Assembly: GCA_029783825.1 (NCBI GenBank)
Contig: JAREIK010000373.1
Coordinates: 181,749 to 245,748 of the forward strand
Length of the DNA: 64,000 bases
Direction: 5' to 3'
Source of the DNA: Sapria himalayana
Lineage: Eukaryota > Streptophyta > Magnoliopsida > Malpighiales > Rafflesiaceae
The notes below the pieces were generated by a model, which was not told the origin of the DNA, did not search any database, and saw only the letters and a list, made by a program, of their open reading frames with translations. This document shows, in pieces, positions 23,021-37,460 of the stretch. The translations under genes and the position numbers were made by a program. How positions within the stretch are numbered: the first letter of the stretch is position 1; each line of letters opens with the position of its first letter.

Positions 23021-26000
23021 ATCTCTCAATCTATCTGTCTATTTGTCTATCTCTCGATCTGTCTATTTGTTTGTCTATTTATCAGACTATTTAAATATCA
23101 ATCAATCTATCTAATTGTTTATCTGCCTATCCATCTATTTGTATTTATGTCTATCTGCCTATCTACGTATCTACCTATCTATTTATCCATCATACATCTA
23201 TCTATATTGCTTTTTATCTATCTCTTTGTATATTTACCTATCTATCTATCTATCTCACTATCTATTTGTATATCTATATATCCTTCTATATATCTATCTC
23301 TTTATATATCTATTAATGTATATATATCTCTCTGTCTCACTTTCTATATATCTATATATGTCTTTCTATGTATCTATCTATCTCTTTATCTGTCTATAAG
23401 TTTATTTGTCTATCTGTCTATTTATCTATATACCTATCTAAGTAAATTCTTATCTGTCTATCATTCTATATATCTCAATTTCTATTTGTCTATCTGTATA
23501 TTTGTTTATCTTTATATCTATCTATCTAGTTTTCAATCTATCTATTTATTTGTTTAACTATCTGTATATCTGTCTATATATATATATCTATCTATCTATC
23601 TATCTGTCTGTCTATCTATCTATCTATCTATCATTCTATCTGTCTATCTATCTATTTTTCTATCTATCTATCTATCTATCTACATGTCTATTTATCTGTC
23701 TATCTATCTCTCTATCTATATATCGGTCTATCTTTCTAACTTATTTTTTTATCTATCTATTTGTCTATCTATATATTATATATCTTTGTATCTGTTTATC
23801 TATCTATCTGTCTATCTATCTATCTAACTGTCTATCTATCTATCTATCTATCTGTCTATTTATCTATTATTCTATCTATATATCGATCTATCTGTTTATC
23901 TAAATATCTTATGAATTGTTTATTTGTCTATCTATCTATCTATCTATTTATCCGCATATCTAACTATGTGATTATGTATCTTTCTATCTCTCAATCTATC
24001 TATGTAACTATCTATCTATTTGTCTTTATGTCTATCTATTTATTTATCTATATGTATATCTTTCTATTTAACTATATGTCTATTTGTATATCTATCTATT
24101 TGTCTATCTATATATCTATTTATCTATATGTATGTCTATCTATCTACTTGTCTATCTACTTATATATCTTTATATTTATCTATTTATCTATCTTTCTATA
24201 TTGCTATCTGTCTATGTGTCTATCTAACTATTTTTTTATCTACCTATCTTTCTATCTATCTTTCTGCCTATCTATAAATATTTCAATAAGTCTATATGTC
24301 AATGTGTTTATCTATCAATTAATATATAAGTGCAAATGTCTTTCATTTTATATTTTAATTAGTCGATCTCTTTATATGTCTATTTGTCCATCAGTCTATT
24401 TGTCTATTTGTCTATCTATTTATATGTCTATATATATATATATGTCTATTTATCTATCTGTCTATATGACTATCTATCATTTTACTTATTTGTCTTTTTG
24501 TATATCTATCTATTTGCCAATCTGTCTAATTGTCTATCTATTTATCATTCTATCTATCTATCTATCTGTCTGTCTGTCTATTTGTCTGTCTATCTTTCTA
24601 TTTATTTATCTATCTATCTGTCTATATGTCTATCTGTGTGCCTATCTATCTATTTGTCCATCTGTCAATCAGTCTATCTGTTTATCTTTATATCTGTCTA
24701 TCTATCTTTATAGTTGTCTAGCTATCATTTTATCTATCTATCTCTTTGTCTATCTATCTTTCTTTCTATCTAACTATCAGTTTCTCTATCTAGTAGTTTA
24801 TATCTATCAATCTCTTGATATGTCAATCTATCTATCTATTTGTGTCTCTATCTATCTATCAATCTATCTATCTATTTGTATATTTGTCTATAAGTCTATT
24901 TGTATTTCTATCTATCTACTTATCTATGTATCTGATTATCTATTTATCTTTTTATTTATCTATCTATCTATTTATCTATATATCTATTTATCTAGCTTTC
25001 TATCCGTGTCTCTATCTTGCTACCTACCTACCTATCTATCTATTTTTCTAACTATATATTTGTCTATATATCTATCTTTCTATCTATATGTCTATATGTC
25101 TATCTATCTATAAGTTTATCTGTCTATCTATCTATCTATATTCCTATTTGTGTAATTTTCTATCTATCTAGTTGTCTATATTTCTATATATCTCTCTTTC
25201 TATTTTTATATCTGTCTAACTGCCTATCTTTCTATCTATCAGTCTATTTATATGTCTATTTGATGATCTATCTATCTATCTATCTGTGTATATGTCTTTA
25301 TGTTTATCTATCTATCTATCTATGTGTCTCTCTATCTATTTGTCTGTCTATCTATCTATCTATCTATCTATCTTTTTATTTATGTATCTGTCTATTTGTG
25401 TATCTATCTATCTTTCTATCTCTCTATTTATCTATCTATATATATATCTATATATATATCTATCTGTCTGTCTATCTGTCTATCTAACTATATGTCTATC
25501 TGTTTATTTGTCTATTTCTCTATCTATCGATCTATTTGTCTATCTATCCATCTGTCTATTTATTTATTTATTTATCTGTCTGTCTATATATCTAAATATC
25601 TATCAATTTTTATATTTTTATTTCTATTTATTTACCTATCTATCTCTCTATCTATCTATTTGTGTATCTGTCTTTCTGGCTATCTGACTATCTGATGATT
25701 TGTCTATGTTTATCTAAATATCTATCTTTCTATCTATGTATATGCATATCTATTTATCTATCTATTAAACTAACTAACTATTTGTCTGTCTATTTGTTTG
25801 TCTCTATATCTATTTGTCAATCTATCCATCTGTTTTTATTTTTTTATTTATTTAATTGTATATCAGTATATGTGTCTATTTGTCGATCTATCTATATATT
25901 TGTCTATCTTTCTATCTATCTATCTGCCTATCTGTATATCTATTTATCTTTCTATATGTCGATCTGTCTATTTCTATATGTTTATCTGTCTATCTGTATA

Positions 26001-26563
26001 TGTGTTTATTTGTCTATGTTTATCTGTCTATCAGTATAAATAAATCTGTCTATTTGTCTATCTTCCTATTTATCTATATGTCTAACTATTTATCTATGTA
26101 TCTATCTTCTGTCTATCTATCTAGTCGTCTAATAATATATTTCTGTATCTGTCTATCTGTCAATCTATTTATTTTTTTATCGATCTATTTGTCTAATTAT
26201 CTATCTGCCTATCAATTTACCTATCTCTCAATCTATCTCTATATGTGTTTGTCTATCTGTTTGTCTATCTATCTGTCAATCTCTCTATCAATCTATTTAT
26301 CAATTTTTTATCGGCATGTCCATATATATATCTATTTCTCTATCTATCTATCTATTTATCTGTCTATTTTTCAATCTATCTATCTGTCTATTTGTCTATT
26401 TGTCTATTTGTCTAATTATCTATCTACTTATTTATCTATATGTCTAATTGTCATTCTCACTATCTATTTATCTATTTCGTACCTATTTAGTTGTCTATAT
26501 CTATATCTATCTATATGTCAATGTTTTATATATCTATCTTTCTATATATCTATTTGTATATCT

Positions 26564-26606
<43 letters not shown>

Positions 26607-29600
26607 TCTCTATCTCTTTGTCTATCTATCTATCTCTGATCTGTCTATCGATCATTCTATAAATTTATCAATTTGTCAATCTATCAATCTATCTATATGT
26701 CTATCTCTCTATCTATCTCTCAATTTATCTATTTATCTATATATCTATCTCTATGTCTGTCTATCTTTTTGTTTATCTATCTATCAATCTGTCTGTCATT
26801 GTGTCTGCCTATCTGTCTGTCTATCTATCTATCTATCTGTATCTTTGTATATCTATCTATTTGCCTATTCAAGTATCTGCATATCTATATATCTAGTTTT
26901 CTGTCTATCTATCTATCTATATGTCAATCTATTTTTCAATCTATCTATTTATTTGTTTATTTGACTATCTGTCTATTTATCTATCTGTCTATCTATCTAT
27001 TTGTCTATCTGGCTTTCTACCAATCTATAAACCTATATAAGTCTATATGTCTATGTGTCTATCTGTCAAGATATCAATCTGTCTAACTATCTATCGATCT
27101 ATCTTTCTATTTGTCTATCTTTCTATATAACTATCGGTATATCTTTCTAACTATTTAACTATCTATTTGTCTATATGTCTATATGTATACTCGTCTATTT
27201 GTCTATCTGCCTATCTATTAATTGTTTATTTTTCTATGTGTATATCTATCTATCTATCATTATGTCTATGTCTCTATTAGTCAATTAATCTATCTATCTA
27301 TCTATCTGTCTATCTTTATTTCTGTCTTTCTTCCTATATAGAAATCTATTAATAACTCTATAAGTATATGTGCCTATATGTCAATCTATCAATCTGTCTA
27401 ACTATCTATGTGCTTATCTTTCAATCTATCTATATCTTTATATGTGTATATGTCTATCTATTTATATGTCTATCTGTCTATATGTATATCTATTTATTTG
27501 TCTATCTATCAATCTGTCTGTTTTCCTATCAATCTATCAATATATATATATATCTGTCATTCTATCTATTTGTCTATCTGTTTATATGTCTATCAATCAA
27601 TCTATCTGTCTTTCTATCTCTATTTCTATCAGTCTATCTATATTTCTATCAATCTTTCTTTCTTTTTATCTATCTATCTGTCTATAAATCTATCTATATA
27701 TCTTTCTATCTGTCTCTTTATATATTTGTGAATGTTATGATATATCTATCGGTCTTTCTTTAAATCTATCAATTTGTCAATAAATAAATATGTCACTCTT
27801 TCAATCTTAATATCTATGTATCTTTATATATATCTCTCTATCTATCTATCTATCTAACTATCTAACTATCTATATGTCTATATGTCTAGCTGTCTATCTG
27901 TTTATCTATCTATCTATCTATCTGTCTATCACAATATGTGTCTTTTGTCGATGTGGCAATTTGTCTATCTTTCTATCTAATTATCTATCAATTTGCTATT
28001 TGTCTATATGTGTATCTATCTATCTATCTCTTAGTATTTTTGTATATCTGTCAATCTATCTATATGCCTATTTGTTCATCTATCTATATTTCTATTTGTT
28101 GATTTATCTATCGTTCTAACTATTTATCTACCTATCTATATATCTGTCTATATATCTAAATGTATATCTATCTATGTATTTGTTTATATATGTTCTATCT
28201 AGCTAGCTATCTATCTATCTATCGATCTGTCTATCTGTCTATGTGTGTATCTATTTATTAGTCAATTTATCTATCTATCTGTCTATCTATCTATCTATCT
28301 ATATATCTATCTATCTTTTTGTCTATCTATCAATCTATCTATCTGTCTGTCTGTTGATCTGTATATATCTATATATCTATATTTCTATCTATCATTATAT
28401 CAATCTGCAATCAGTATATCTATCTATATTCTTATCTGTCTATCTATCTATATATCTATCTTTCTATCAGTATATCAGTCTATCAGCATATTTGTCTATC
28501 TACCTATCTACCTATTTGTCTATCTATCTATCTATATATTCGTCCATCAGCTATCTATCTATCTGTCCATCAGCTATCTATCTATCTATCTATCTATCTA
28601 TTAGTCAATCTATCTATATCAAATAATCTATTTGTCTAGGTGTATATTTTACTATCTGTCTATATGTATATCTATATTTCTACCTATATGTAAATCTCTC
28701 TATAAGTTTATATGTCTATGTGTCAATTTGTCAATATATTAATCTGTCTAACTATCTATCTATCTATCTTTTGATATGTATATCTCTTTATTTGTCTATC
28801 TGTCTATTTGTCAATCTGTCAATCTCTATATCTGTCTATATATCTATATGTATATTTGTTTATTTTTCTATGTGCCTATCTATCTTTTTGCCTATCAGTC
28901 TATTAGTCTATCTCCATATCTCTCTATCTACTATATTTCAATCTGTTTATTTATCTAACTATCTTTCTTTCTTTCTTTCTATCAGTGTATTTGTCTATTT
29001 TTCTATCTGGTTTTCTATCTATATATATATATATATTAATTTATTTGTCTATTTGACTGTCTATCTATCTACTAATCTCTCTAGCTATCTTTTTGTCAAT
29101 CTGTCTATTTGCCTATTTGTGTATCTATATATCTATATATCTGTCTATCTATCTTTCTGTCTATTTATCTATAAGTGTATCTATCAATTTATTTATCTAT
29201 AAATCTATATATTTATCTATATATATGTATATCCATCTATTTGACTATTTATCTATCTATATGTATGTCTATCTATCTGTCTATTAATTTATCTTTCTAT
29301 CTTTCTATATGTCGATTTGTCTATCTCTATATCATTCTATCTGTCTGTCTATCTATCTATGTATTTATCTTCCTATCTTGCTATCTGGCTATATGTCTAT
29401 CTATATTTCTGACTATCTATCAATCTGTATATCTGACTATCAATCTATCTATCTATTTGCATATCTATTTGTCAATATGTATATCTTTCAATATGTTAAT
29501 TTGAGAATTTGTCTATCTATCTATCTACCTATCTGTCTATCGATCTATCTGCCAATATATCTATATGTCTGTCTATCTATCTATCTGTATATATATATAT

Positions 29601-32600
29601 ATATATATATCTATATCTATCTATCTATCTATAGATCTATTTTTCTATCTGTCAAACTGTATATCTATCTATCTAATTATCATTTTATCTATATATGTGT
29701 CTATCTAGTTATCTATCTATCTATATGTCTATCTGTTTATATTATCTATCTATCTGTCTGTCAATCTATTTATCTTTCAATCTATATATCTGTCTATCTA
29801 TTAATCTTACTATATGTCTATCTATCAATCTGTCTATCTGACTACTTGTCTATTCTTTATATTTGTCAATATATATATATATATATATACATGCCTATCT
29901 ATCTATTTGTCAATCTATCTATCTATCAATATATCTATTTGTCCATCAATCTATCTGTATATCTATCTATATTTCTATCTATTTATCTTTCTTTGTTTGT
30001 ATCTGTTAATCTGTCAATCTATCTATTTGTCTATCTCTCTATATTCTTTTTATATATCTATCTATATATCTATCTATCAGTATGTATGTATATCTATTTG
30101 TCTATCTGTCTATGTGTCAATTTGTCAAATTATCAATCTATCAATCTGTTTTTCTGTCTATCAATCTCTTTGGCTATCTATATATCTAGCTATCTATCTA
30201 TACGTCTATCTATCTATCTGTCTATCTATCTATCTGTCTATCTATCTATCTGTCTATTTGTCTATCTGTCTATTTGTATATCTATTTATATGTCTATCTA
30301 CGTATCTGCATATTTGTCTATCTATCTATCTGTCTATCTTTCTCTCTACTTATCTATCTTTTTATCTCTCTATCTATCTATATATCTATCTGTCTATCTA
30401 TCTATCTATCTAATTATCTATCTTTCTATCTTTCTATCTGTCAATCTATCTATATATTTTTCTGTCAATATGTTTATATGTCTATCTGTCTATTGTCTAT
30501 CTATCTTTCTATATATATATATCTATCTGATTATTTGTCTATTTGTCTATCTTTCTATCTATCTTTCTGCCGATCTATAAATCTATCAATTAGTCTATAT
30601 GTCTATGTCTCTATATGTCAAGCTATCAATCTATATATATATATCTGTCTATCTAGCTATTTGTTTATCTGTCCAATGGTATATCAATCTTTCTGACTAT
30701 ATATAAATCTGTCATTAAGTATATATGTCTATGTGTCTATTAGTCAATCTATCAATGTGTATAACTATCTATGTGCTTATCTTTGAATCTATCTATCTCC
30801 CTATATGTGTATATGTCTATCTATCTATTTGCCTATCTATCTATCTATCTGTATATATGTATATCTATCTATATTTTGATCTATCTATCTGTCTATTTGA
30901 TTAAATGTCTATTTGTAAATTTTTTGATATGTCTATTTGCCTATCTATTTTTGTGACTATCTATCTATTTGTTTATTTATTTATCTATCTATCTGTCATC
31001 TATCTATCTGCATGTCTATCTAGCTATCTATCTGTCTATCTATTTCTTTTTCTATCTATCTATATGTCTTTCTGTCAATTTGTCTATCTATCTATTTGTC
31101 TATCTGTCCGTCTATTTATCTTTCTCTCCATCTCTATGTCTATTTGTTTATTTGTCAATCTAAAAATCTATCAATCTGACTATCTATCTATCCGTCTGTC
31201 TATCTATCCCTCGATATATATATATATATATCTATCTATCTACCTATATATCTATATATATGTCTATCTATCTATCTATCTATCTGTCTATCTGTATATC
31301 TGTCTATCTATCTATTTGTATATCTGTCTATCTTTCAATATATCTATCTATCTATTTGTCTATCTATTTATATGTCTATCTTTTTATCTGTCTATCTATC
31401 TATCTGTCTATCTGACTATATGTCTATTTGTCTATATTTATATCTATGTTTCTACCTCTCTAAAAATCTTTCAATAACTATATATGTCGATGTCTCTATC
31501 TTTCAATCTTTCAATCAATCAATTTCTCTATTTATCTATCTATCTGTCTGTCTATCGATCTATCTAACTATTTGTCTATATGTCCATATTTATATCAATT
31601 CTAATGCCTATATATAAATCTGTCAATAAATCTATATGTATATGTGTCTATCTATCAAACTATACATCTGTCTAACTATTTAAGTGCTCATCTTTCAATC
31701 TATTTATCTCTCTATATGTCTATATGTCTATCACTCTATTTGTTTATCGATATATCAGTCTATCTGTCTATTTGTATATCTCTCTATCTATCTATCTATC
31801 TAGTTGCTTATCTATGCATCTATATATCTGTCGATCTGTCTATTTGCCTATCTGTCTATGTGTATATCTTTCAATCTGTCAATTTATTTATCTATATATC
31901 TATCTATATGTCTGTCTATCTATCTATTTTTCTTTCTGTCTGTCTATCTATCTATCTTTCTGTCTGTCTATCTATCTTTCTATCTTTCTATCTATCTATC
32001 AGTCTATATGTATATCTGTCTATCTATCTATCTTTCTCTCTGGTCTATCTGACTATCCACTATCATTCGATCCATCTATCAGTATTTATGTAAATCTGTC
32101 AGTATGTCAATCTATCAAATGTCAATGAGTCAATATATCTTTATGTTTATCTCTTTATATATATCTCACTATCTATCTATATATCAATTTGTTTGTCTAT
32201 CTATATATCAGTCTATCTTTCTATGTATCTATCTTTCTATTTTTCTATTTATATATCTATCTATCTGCGTATCTGTATATTTGCTTATCTGCATATTTGA
32301 CTATCTATCTATATATCAGTCTATCTATAAATCTATCTATATGTCTATCTATCTATGTATCTATCTTTCTATATGTCTGTCTGTCTATCTGTTCATTTGT
32401 CTATCTTTCTATCTATCTATCCTTATTATATTTATCTATTTGTATATCTATCTATCTGGCTATCTGTCTATATTTCTATCTATCTATCTGTCAATCAATC
32501 AATCTATCTATCTATCTATTTGTCTGCCTTTCAATCCATTTGTCTATCTGTCTATATATCTATCTATATTTCTATCAATATATGTATTTGCCAATATGTC

Positions 32601-33371
32601 TATCTATCTAACAATCTATTTGTCTATTTGCCTTTGTGTATGTCTGTCTATTTGCTTATCTATCTGTCTATCTATATATCTATCTATCTATCTGTCTATC
32701 AGTCTTTTATTTATATGTCTATCTATCAATTTATCTATCTTTATATCTTTTTATCTATCTATCTATTTATCTATCTATCTTTCTATTTGTCTATATGTTT
32801 ATTTGACTATCTGTCTATATGTCTATCTAACTATTTGTCTGTGTGTGTGTATTTCTATCTATCTTTCTGTAATTTTATCTATATGTCTATCTATCTATTT
32901 ATCCATCTATCCATCTATCTATTTATCTGTCTATCTATATATCTTTCTATCAGTCTTTCTATCTATTTATCTATCTATCTTCTATTTGTATATCAATCTT
33001 TCTGTCTATCTATCTATCTTTCTATACATTTATCTATCTATTTGTCTATCTTTCTATATATATATCTTTCTATCTACCTATATACCTATCTGCAAATATG
33101 CTTATCTAACTAATTTTCTATCTATTTAACTATCAATCTATAAATTTGTATATATGTTTAGCTATCTATATATTTATATGTCTATATGTCTATCTGTCTA
33201 TTATATTTCTATCAATCTTTTATCTGTCTATCTTCTATCTATATACCTATCTATCTGTCTTTCTATGTAACTCTCTATCTTTCTATTTATCTATTTATCT
33301 ATTTATCTATCTAGATATTTGTATATCGTTCTATCTATCTATATGTCTATTTATCATTTTTTTTTCCAGTC

Positions 33372-33402
<31 letters not shown>

Positions 33403-34750
33403 CTATATGTCTATCTGTCTATCTATCTATTTGTCTATCTGTCTATCTATCTATATGTCTTTGTGTCTCAGTGCCTAGTGTCCATCTATGTAACTACCTA
33501 CCTATCTATCCATCTATATATCTGTCTATCTATCTATATGTCTATCTATCTTTGTCTATCAGTCTAGCTATGTATCTATCTTTATTTCTTTCTATATGTC
33601 TATCTGTCTATCTCACTCTCTATCTATTTGTCTATCTCTTTGTCTGTCAATCAATCTATCAATCTAACTCTCTATTTATCTATCTGTCTATCTATATATC
33701 TATATATCTGCCTATTTGCCTATGTGTCTATTTATTTATCTGTCTATCTATCTTTCTCTCTATCTGTCTATCTGTCTATCTTTCTATCTATTTGCCTATC
33801 TATTGTCTGCTTATCTATCTATCTATCTATCTATTTGTCTATCTATCTATTTGCCTATCTGTCTATCTGCCTATTTATCTATCTGTCTATCTATTTATAT
33901 GTTTATCTTTTTATCTATCTTTATATCAATCAATACATCTATCTGTCTATCTATCTATCTCTCTATATGTATATCTATCTATATGTCTATATGTCTATCT
34001 ATATATCTGTATATCTATCTATCTGTCAATCTATCTATCTGTCTAAATATCTATCTATCTATCTTTCTACCTATCTGGAAATCTGTCTATAATTATATGT
34101 CTATGTGTCTATTTGGAAATTTATCAATCTGTCTAACTATCTATCTACCTATCTTTCTATCTGTCTATCTTACTATATGTTTATATATCTGTCTCTCTAT
34201 TTGTCTATCTCTCTATATGTCTATTTGTATATTTGTCTATATGTCTATTTGTTTATCTGTCTATCTATCTATCTATTTGTCTATTTGTAGTTTTGCTTAT
34301 CTATCGATTGATTGATCTGCTTGTCTATCTTTCTATCTATTTTTCTATCTATCTATTTATTTATATATCTATCTATCTAAATATTTATCTATCTATCTAT
34401 ATATTTATCTATCTGTCTATCTGTCTCTCTATCTATTTGTCTATCTGTCTATTTAACTATCTATCTATATGCCCATTTATTTATCTGTTTATTTGTCTAT
34501 CCATCTATCTATTTATTTGTTTACTATCTATCTATATTTCTTTCTTTCTATCTTTCTATCAGTCTATCTATCTATCATCTATCTATCTATCTATCTATCT
34601 CTATATCTATCTATCTATCTATATATCTTTCTATCTATTTGACTATCTATCTATCTACCTATCTGTCTATATGCCTATCTACATATTTGCTTATCTTCCT
34701 ATCTATCCATCTATCTATTTGTCTATTTATAAATCTATCTATAGGTATAT
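22200..34750. repeat. 12.5-kb degenerate TCTA-family tetranucleotide array
   Basis: Almost every four-base step on the plus strand is TCTA, TCTG, TTTG, TATG, TCAA, TATA or a one-base variant. The forward frames read Ser-Ile-Tyr-Leu without stops because TCTATCTATCTA has none, so open frames of 60-450 codons appear in all three frames and are not genes. On the minus strand TAGA supplies stops. Short (TA)n runs interrupt it near 22218, 26570, 29590 and 29870, and a (GT)n run near 33378. It touches CACTA ends on both sides. Hidden longer-range order is described separately. Confidence 0.97.
22527..34160 (+). repeat. Recurrent cassette inside the TCTA array (at least ten copies)
   Basis: A word string with fixed departures from TCTA recurs. 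It contains ATAAATCTATCAATAAGTC, then CTATATGTCTATGTGTCTAT, then TCAATCTGTCTAACTATCTA. Copies are near 22527-22635, 24241-24335, 27005-27095, 27325-27455, 28681-28765, 30550-30640, 30690-30820, 31450-31530, 31600-31735 and 34060-34160. The copies near 27325, 30690 and 31600 extend into TGTGCTTATCTTTCAATC-type sequence and then a further about 30 bp. Several copies are preceded by CTATCTTTCTGCC-like sequence. The copies are imperfect and irregularly spaced (about 0.14-2.7 kb). Confidence 0.75.
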
Positions 34751-34757
34751 CACTTTA

Positions 34758-35645
34758 AACTACAAGAAAATGTTCATTTACTTAGTGAATTTTAGCAGGG
34801 ATCAATTACTAGCTAAATTGCGAGAGATTAGCTTGGTAATAGCAACGAATTTATGATTTTTCATTGAAATAAAAATATGCAACGGATTACGACCGATTAG
34901 CGATGAAGTATTTTTCTTAAATTCCATTCAAGAAAAGCTGGGAATTTAGCAATGGATTAGCGATGGATTAGTGACAAAATATTTTCATAACTTCCGCTCA
35001 AAAAAGTTAGAAATTTGGCCACAGATTAGTGATAGATTAGCGAGTGAATATTTTTGTAAATTCCACTAAAGAAAAGCGAGGAATTTAGGAACAAATTTTG
35101 CGACGGATTTTTCTTAGCTAATAAAATTCTGAATATAGTGATAAATTTAGAGACAGAATTTCCCAGCTAATAAATCCAAAATTTACCGATGGATTTAGCG
35201 ATAGAATTTCCCTAGCTAATTACTTTTAAAACATAGTGATGGATTTCAGCGATGGAATTCCCTAGCTTATAATATCCGTAACATAGTGACAAATTTTAGC
35301 GACGAAAAATCTTAAGCTAATTACATCCCGTAATATAGTGACGGATTTAGCGATGGAATTTCTCTAGCTAATTAAATACTAAATATAGCAATTGATATTA
35401 GCGACAAAACTTTTCTAGCAAATTACATCCTGGATATAGTGACGGATTTTAGCGACGGATTTTAGCGACGGATTTTAGCGATGGAATTTTCTAGCTAATT
35501 AAATCTAGAATATATCGATGGATTTAGCGACGAAACTTTCCTAAATAATTAAATTAAGAATATATCGATGGATTTAGTGATGGAACTTTCCTAGCTAATT
35601 AAATCCCAAACATATGGACAGATTTAATGACGGAATTTACCTAGC
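34758..35645 (+). repeat. CACTA copy 2 5' terminus and 50-bp subterminal repeats
   Basis: Degenerate GATGGATTTAGCGATGGAAT and CCTAGCTAATTAAAT words repeat with the CTAAT phase marker near 35118, 35167, 35217, 35267, 35317, 35368 and 35418. That is the same about 50-bp period as in copy 1. Near 35440-35480 the GACGGATTTTAGC step is locally triplicated. Confidence 0.88.
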
Positions 35646-36840
35646 CAATATTTAATTATTTAATTTTTTTTAATTTATTATTAGCTTTAATATTTTATTT
35701 AATTTTATTTATTAAATGTATGTTAATGGTCTATGGATAAGTGATCCTTAAAAGATACAAACTCCTTATAAATTATAAAAAAATGATATTATAAATAAAT
35801 AATTTTAAAAAATATAAAAATACAAAAAACAATTATATTAATAAGGACTAAACTAAGTATTTTTATGATGTATTAATTTTTTTAAAAATTATACAAAAAG
35901 AGTTTCTAAAATTGTTAATTAAGACTCTTAATAATTTGTATTAAAGTAACATTAAATAATTTATTTATAAGTATACTAATTTTTTTCGATATTTTAAAAA
36001 TCAAATTAACATACATTATAATTTCGACTAATATAAATGTAAAATAATTCATTATATGATAAAATAGAAGATATTTTAAAAAATATTTGAATTAACGAAT
36101 AAACTAGTAAATATTAATATTATTATAAGTATAAAAAAAATTTATGATTATAAGAAACATTTAAAAAAATAAATAATACAAAATTTGAAAATCTTTAATT
36201 ATTATAAAATTTAATTTTTTGTTTTAAATTTAAAAGAAAATAAATTAATATTTAAAAATAAATACATAGATGTTTGCCCTGACTAAAATTTATAAGAATT
36301 AAACAATTGAGTAATATTTTTACGATTAGCATTTAATATTCAGTCTTTATTAAAATAAAAAATATTACTTTTTTTAATTATCTTCTCACTTTAAATAATT
36401 TTTAGAATTTTAAAAATTATAAATGATATCAAATAATATGAAATTTTATTCCTTTAAAATTATTTCATATTATCTACATAAAAATTAATATGAATTCTTA
36501 AAATTTTATAACCATAAAATATATATATTTATATATTTTTTTTAACATAAAGAGTTTTATAACACTTAGGAGTGTAGCTAGAAGACCAATCATCTTTTCA
36601 TGTGTGGCTTGCTATATGAAGTTTGTAAATTTTGTAGCCATTTGATTTTTTTTTCTAGTTATAAAGCTAAACATCAATTTTTTGAAGTTGTTTATATATT
36701 TATTGTTTAATTAATTTTATAATAAAAAATAGCAAGGTTTTTGTTTTTCATTTGTACCTTGCTACACACACATGAACTTTGTTGAAAATATTTTGATAAT
36801 AAATAAAAAATGAGTTTTATGTATTTTAATTATTTATTAT
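35646..36840. other. AT-rich CACTA interior shared with copy 1
   Basis: It matches 1216-2480 in order and wording, for example the GGTCTATGGATAAGTGATCC segment and the TAGAAGACCAATCATCTTTT segment. No coding potential is visible. Confidence 0.75.
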
Positions 36841-37200
36841 TTATTTAGCTATCTATACATATATGTAAATATATATATATATGTAATAAATATAGATGTT
36901 TAGAAATATATACCTATATGTAAATCCTAAAATTAATTGAAAAATGAGTCTTTATGTATAAAAAAATGAATTGAAAAAAATGAGTCTTTATGTAAATATA
37001 TGTAAATTTTGAAAATATATCGGAAAGAGATTTATCATCTATACAACTCTAACATATATGTATAAATAAATGAATTGAAAAATGAGTAATTATGTAAATA
37101 TATTTATTTATTATTTATTTAGTTATATATAGTTGATTTTTTATACATATATGTATAAACAATGAAGTTTACAAATATATGGATTTCAACTCTAACATAT
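36841..37200. repeat. AT-rich stretch with short tandem words
   Basis: AATTGAAAAATGAGTC followed by TTTATGTA recurs three to four times between about 36935 and 37110, mixed with CATATATGTATAAA words. No gene is visible. Confidence 0.5.
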
Positions 37201-37460
37201 GCCTAAGAGCATCTCCAAGAGGCTCGGTGTCTGCTTCCATTTAGTTATTTTTAAGAGTTAAACTTAAAAATCAACTCGCTTTGCATCTGCTAACTATTTC
37301 TCATTTATGTAGTTTATCTCACCTTATCTATAAACCCTCATCATAATTCAACTCCAATGGGCTTCGATTATAGAGGGGACCTATGGAAGACAACTTCTCT
37401 CTCCGCAATGCGCATGGTAGTGATGCCAATCAGGAAGAGATTTATCAGAACTTATGTGCC
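37201..37460. mobile_element. Possible small inverted-repeat element end (MITE-like)
   Basis: TAAGAGCATCTCCAAGAGGC resembles a terminal word common in small plant DNA transposons, and AACTCCAATGGGCTT appears further in. No matching opposite end or target duplication was found, so this may be only a fragment or a chance resemblance. Confidence 0.3.

Noticed and set aside
23761..25113. 450-codon forward open frame, the largest in the window
   Set aside because: It is a Ser/Ile/Tyr/Leu/Cys repeat with overlapping equally open frames; it follows the TCTA array exactly and has no start context, domain or end signal.
22200..34750. Possible CRISPR-like array because of short regular repeats
   Set aside because: There are no unique spacers of constant length and no associated genes; the sequence is a tetranucleotide array in a plant-type genome.
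34233..34856. 207-codon frame running out of the array into CACTA copy 2
   Set aside because: It is array translation followed by about 30 residues of chance read-through into the transposon terminus.
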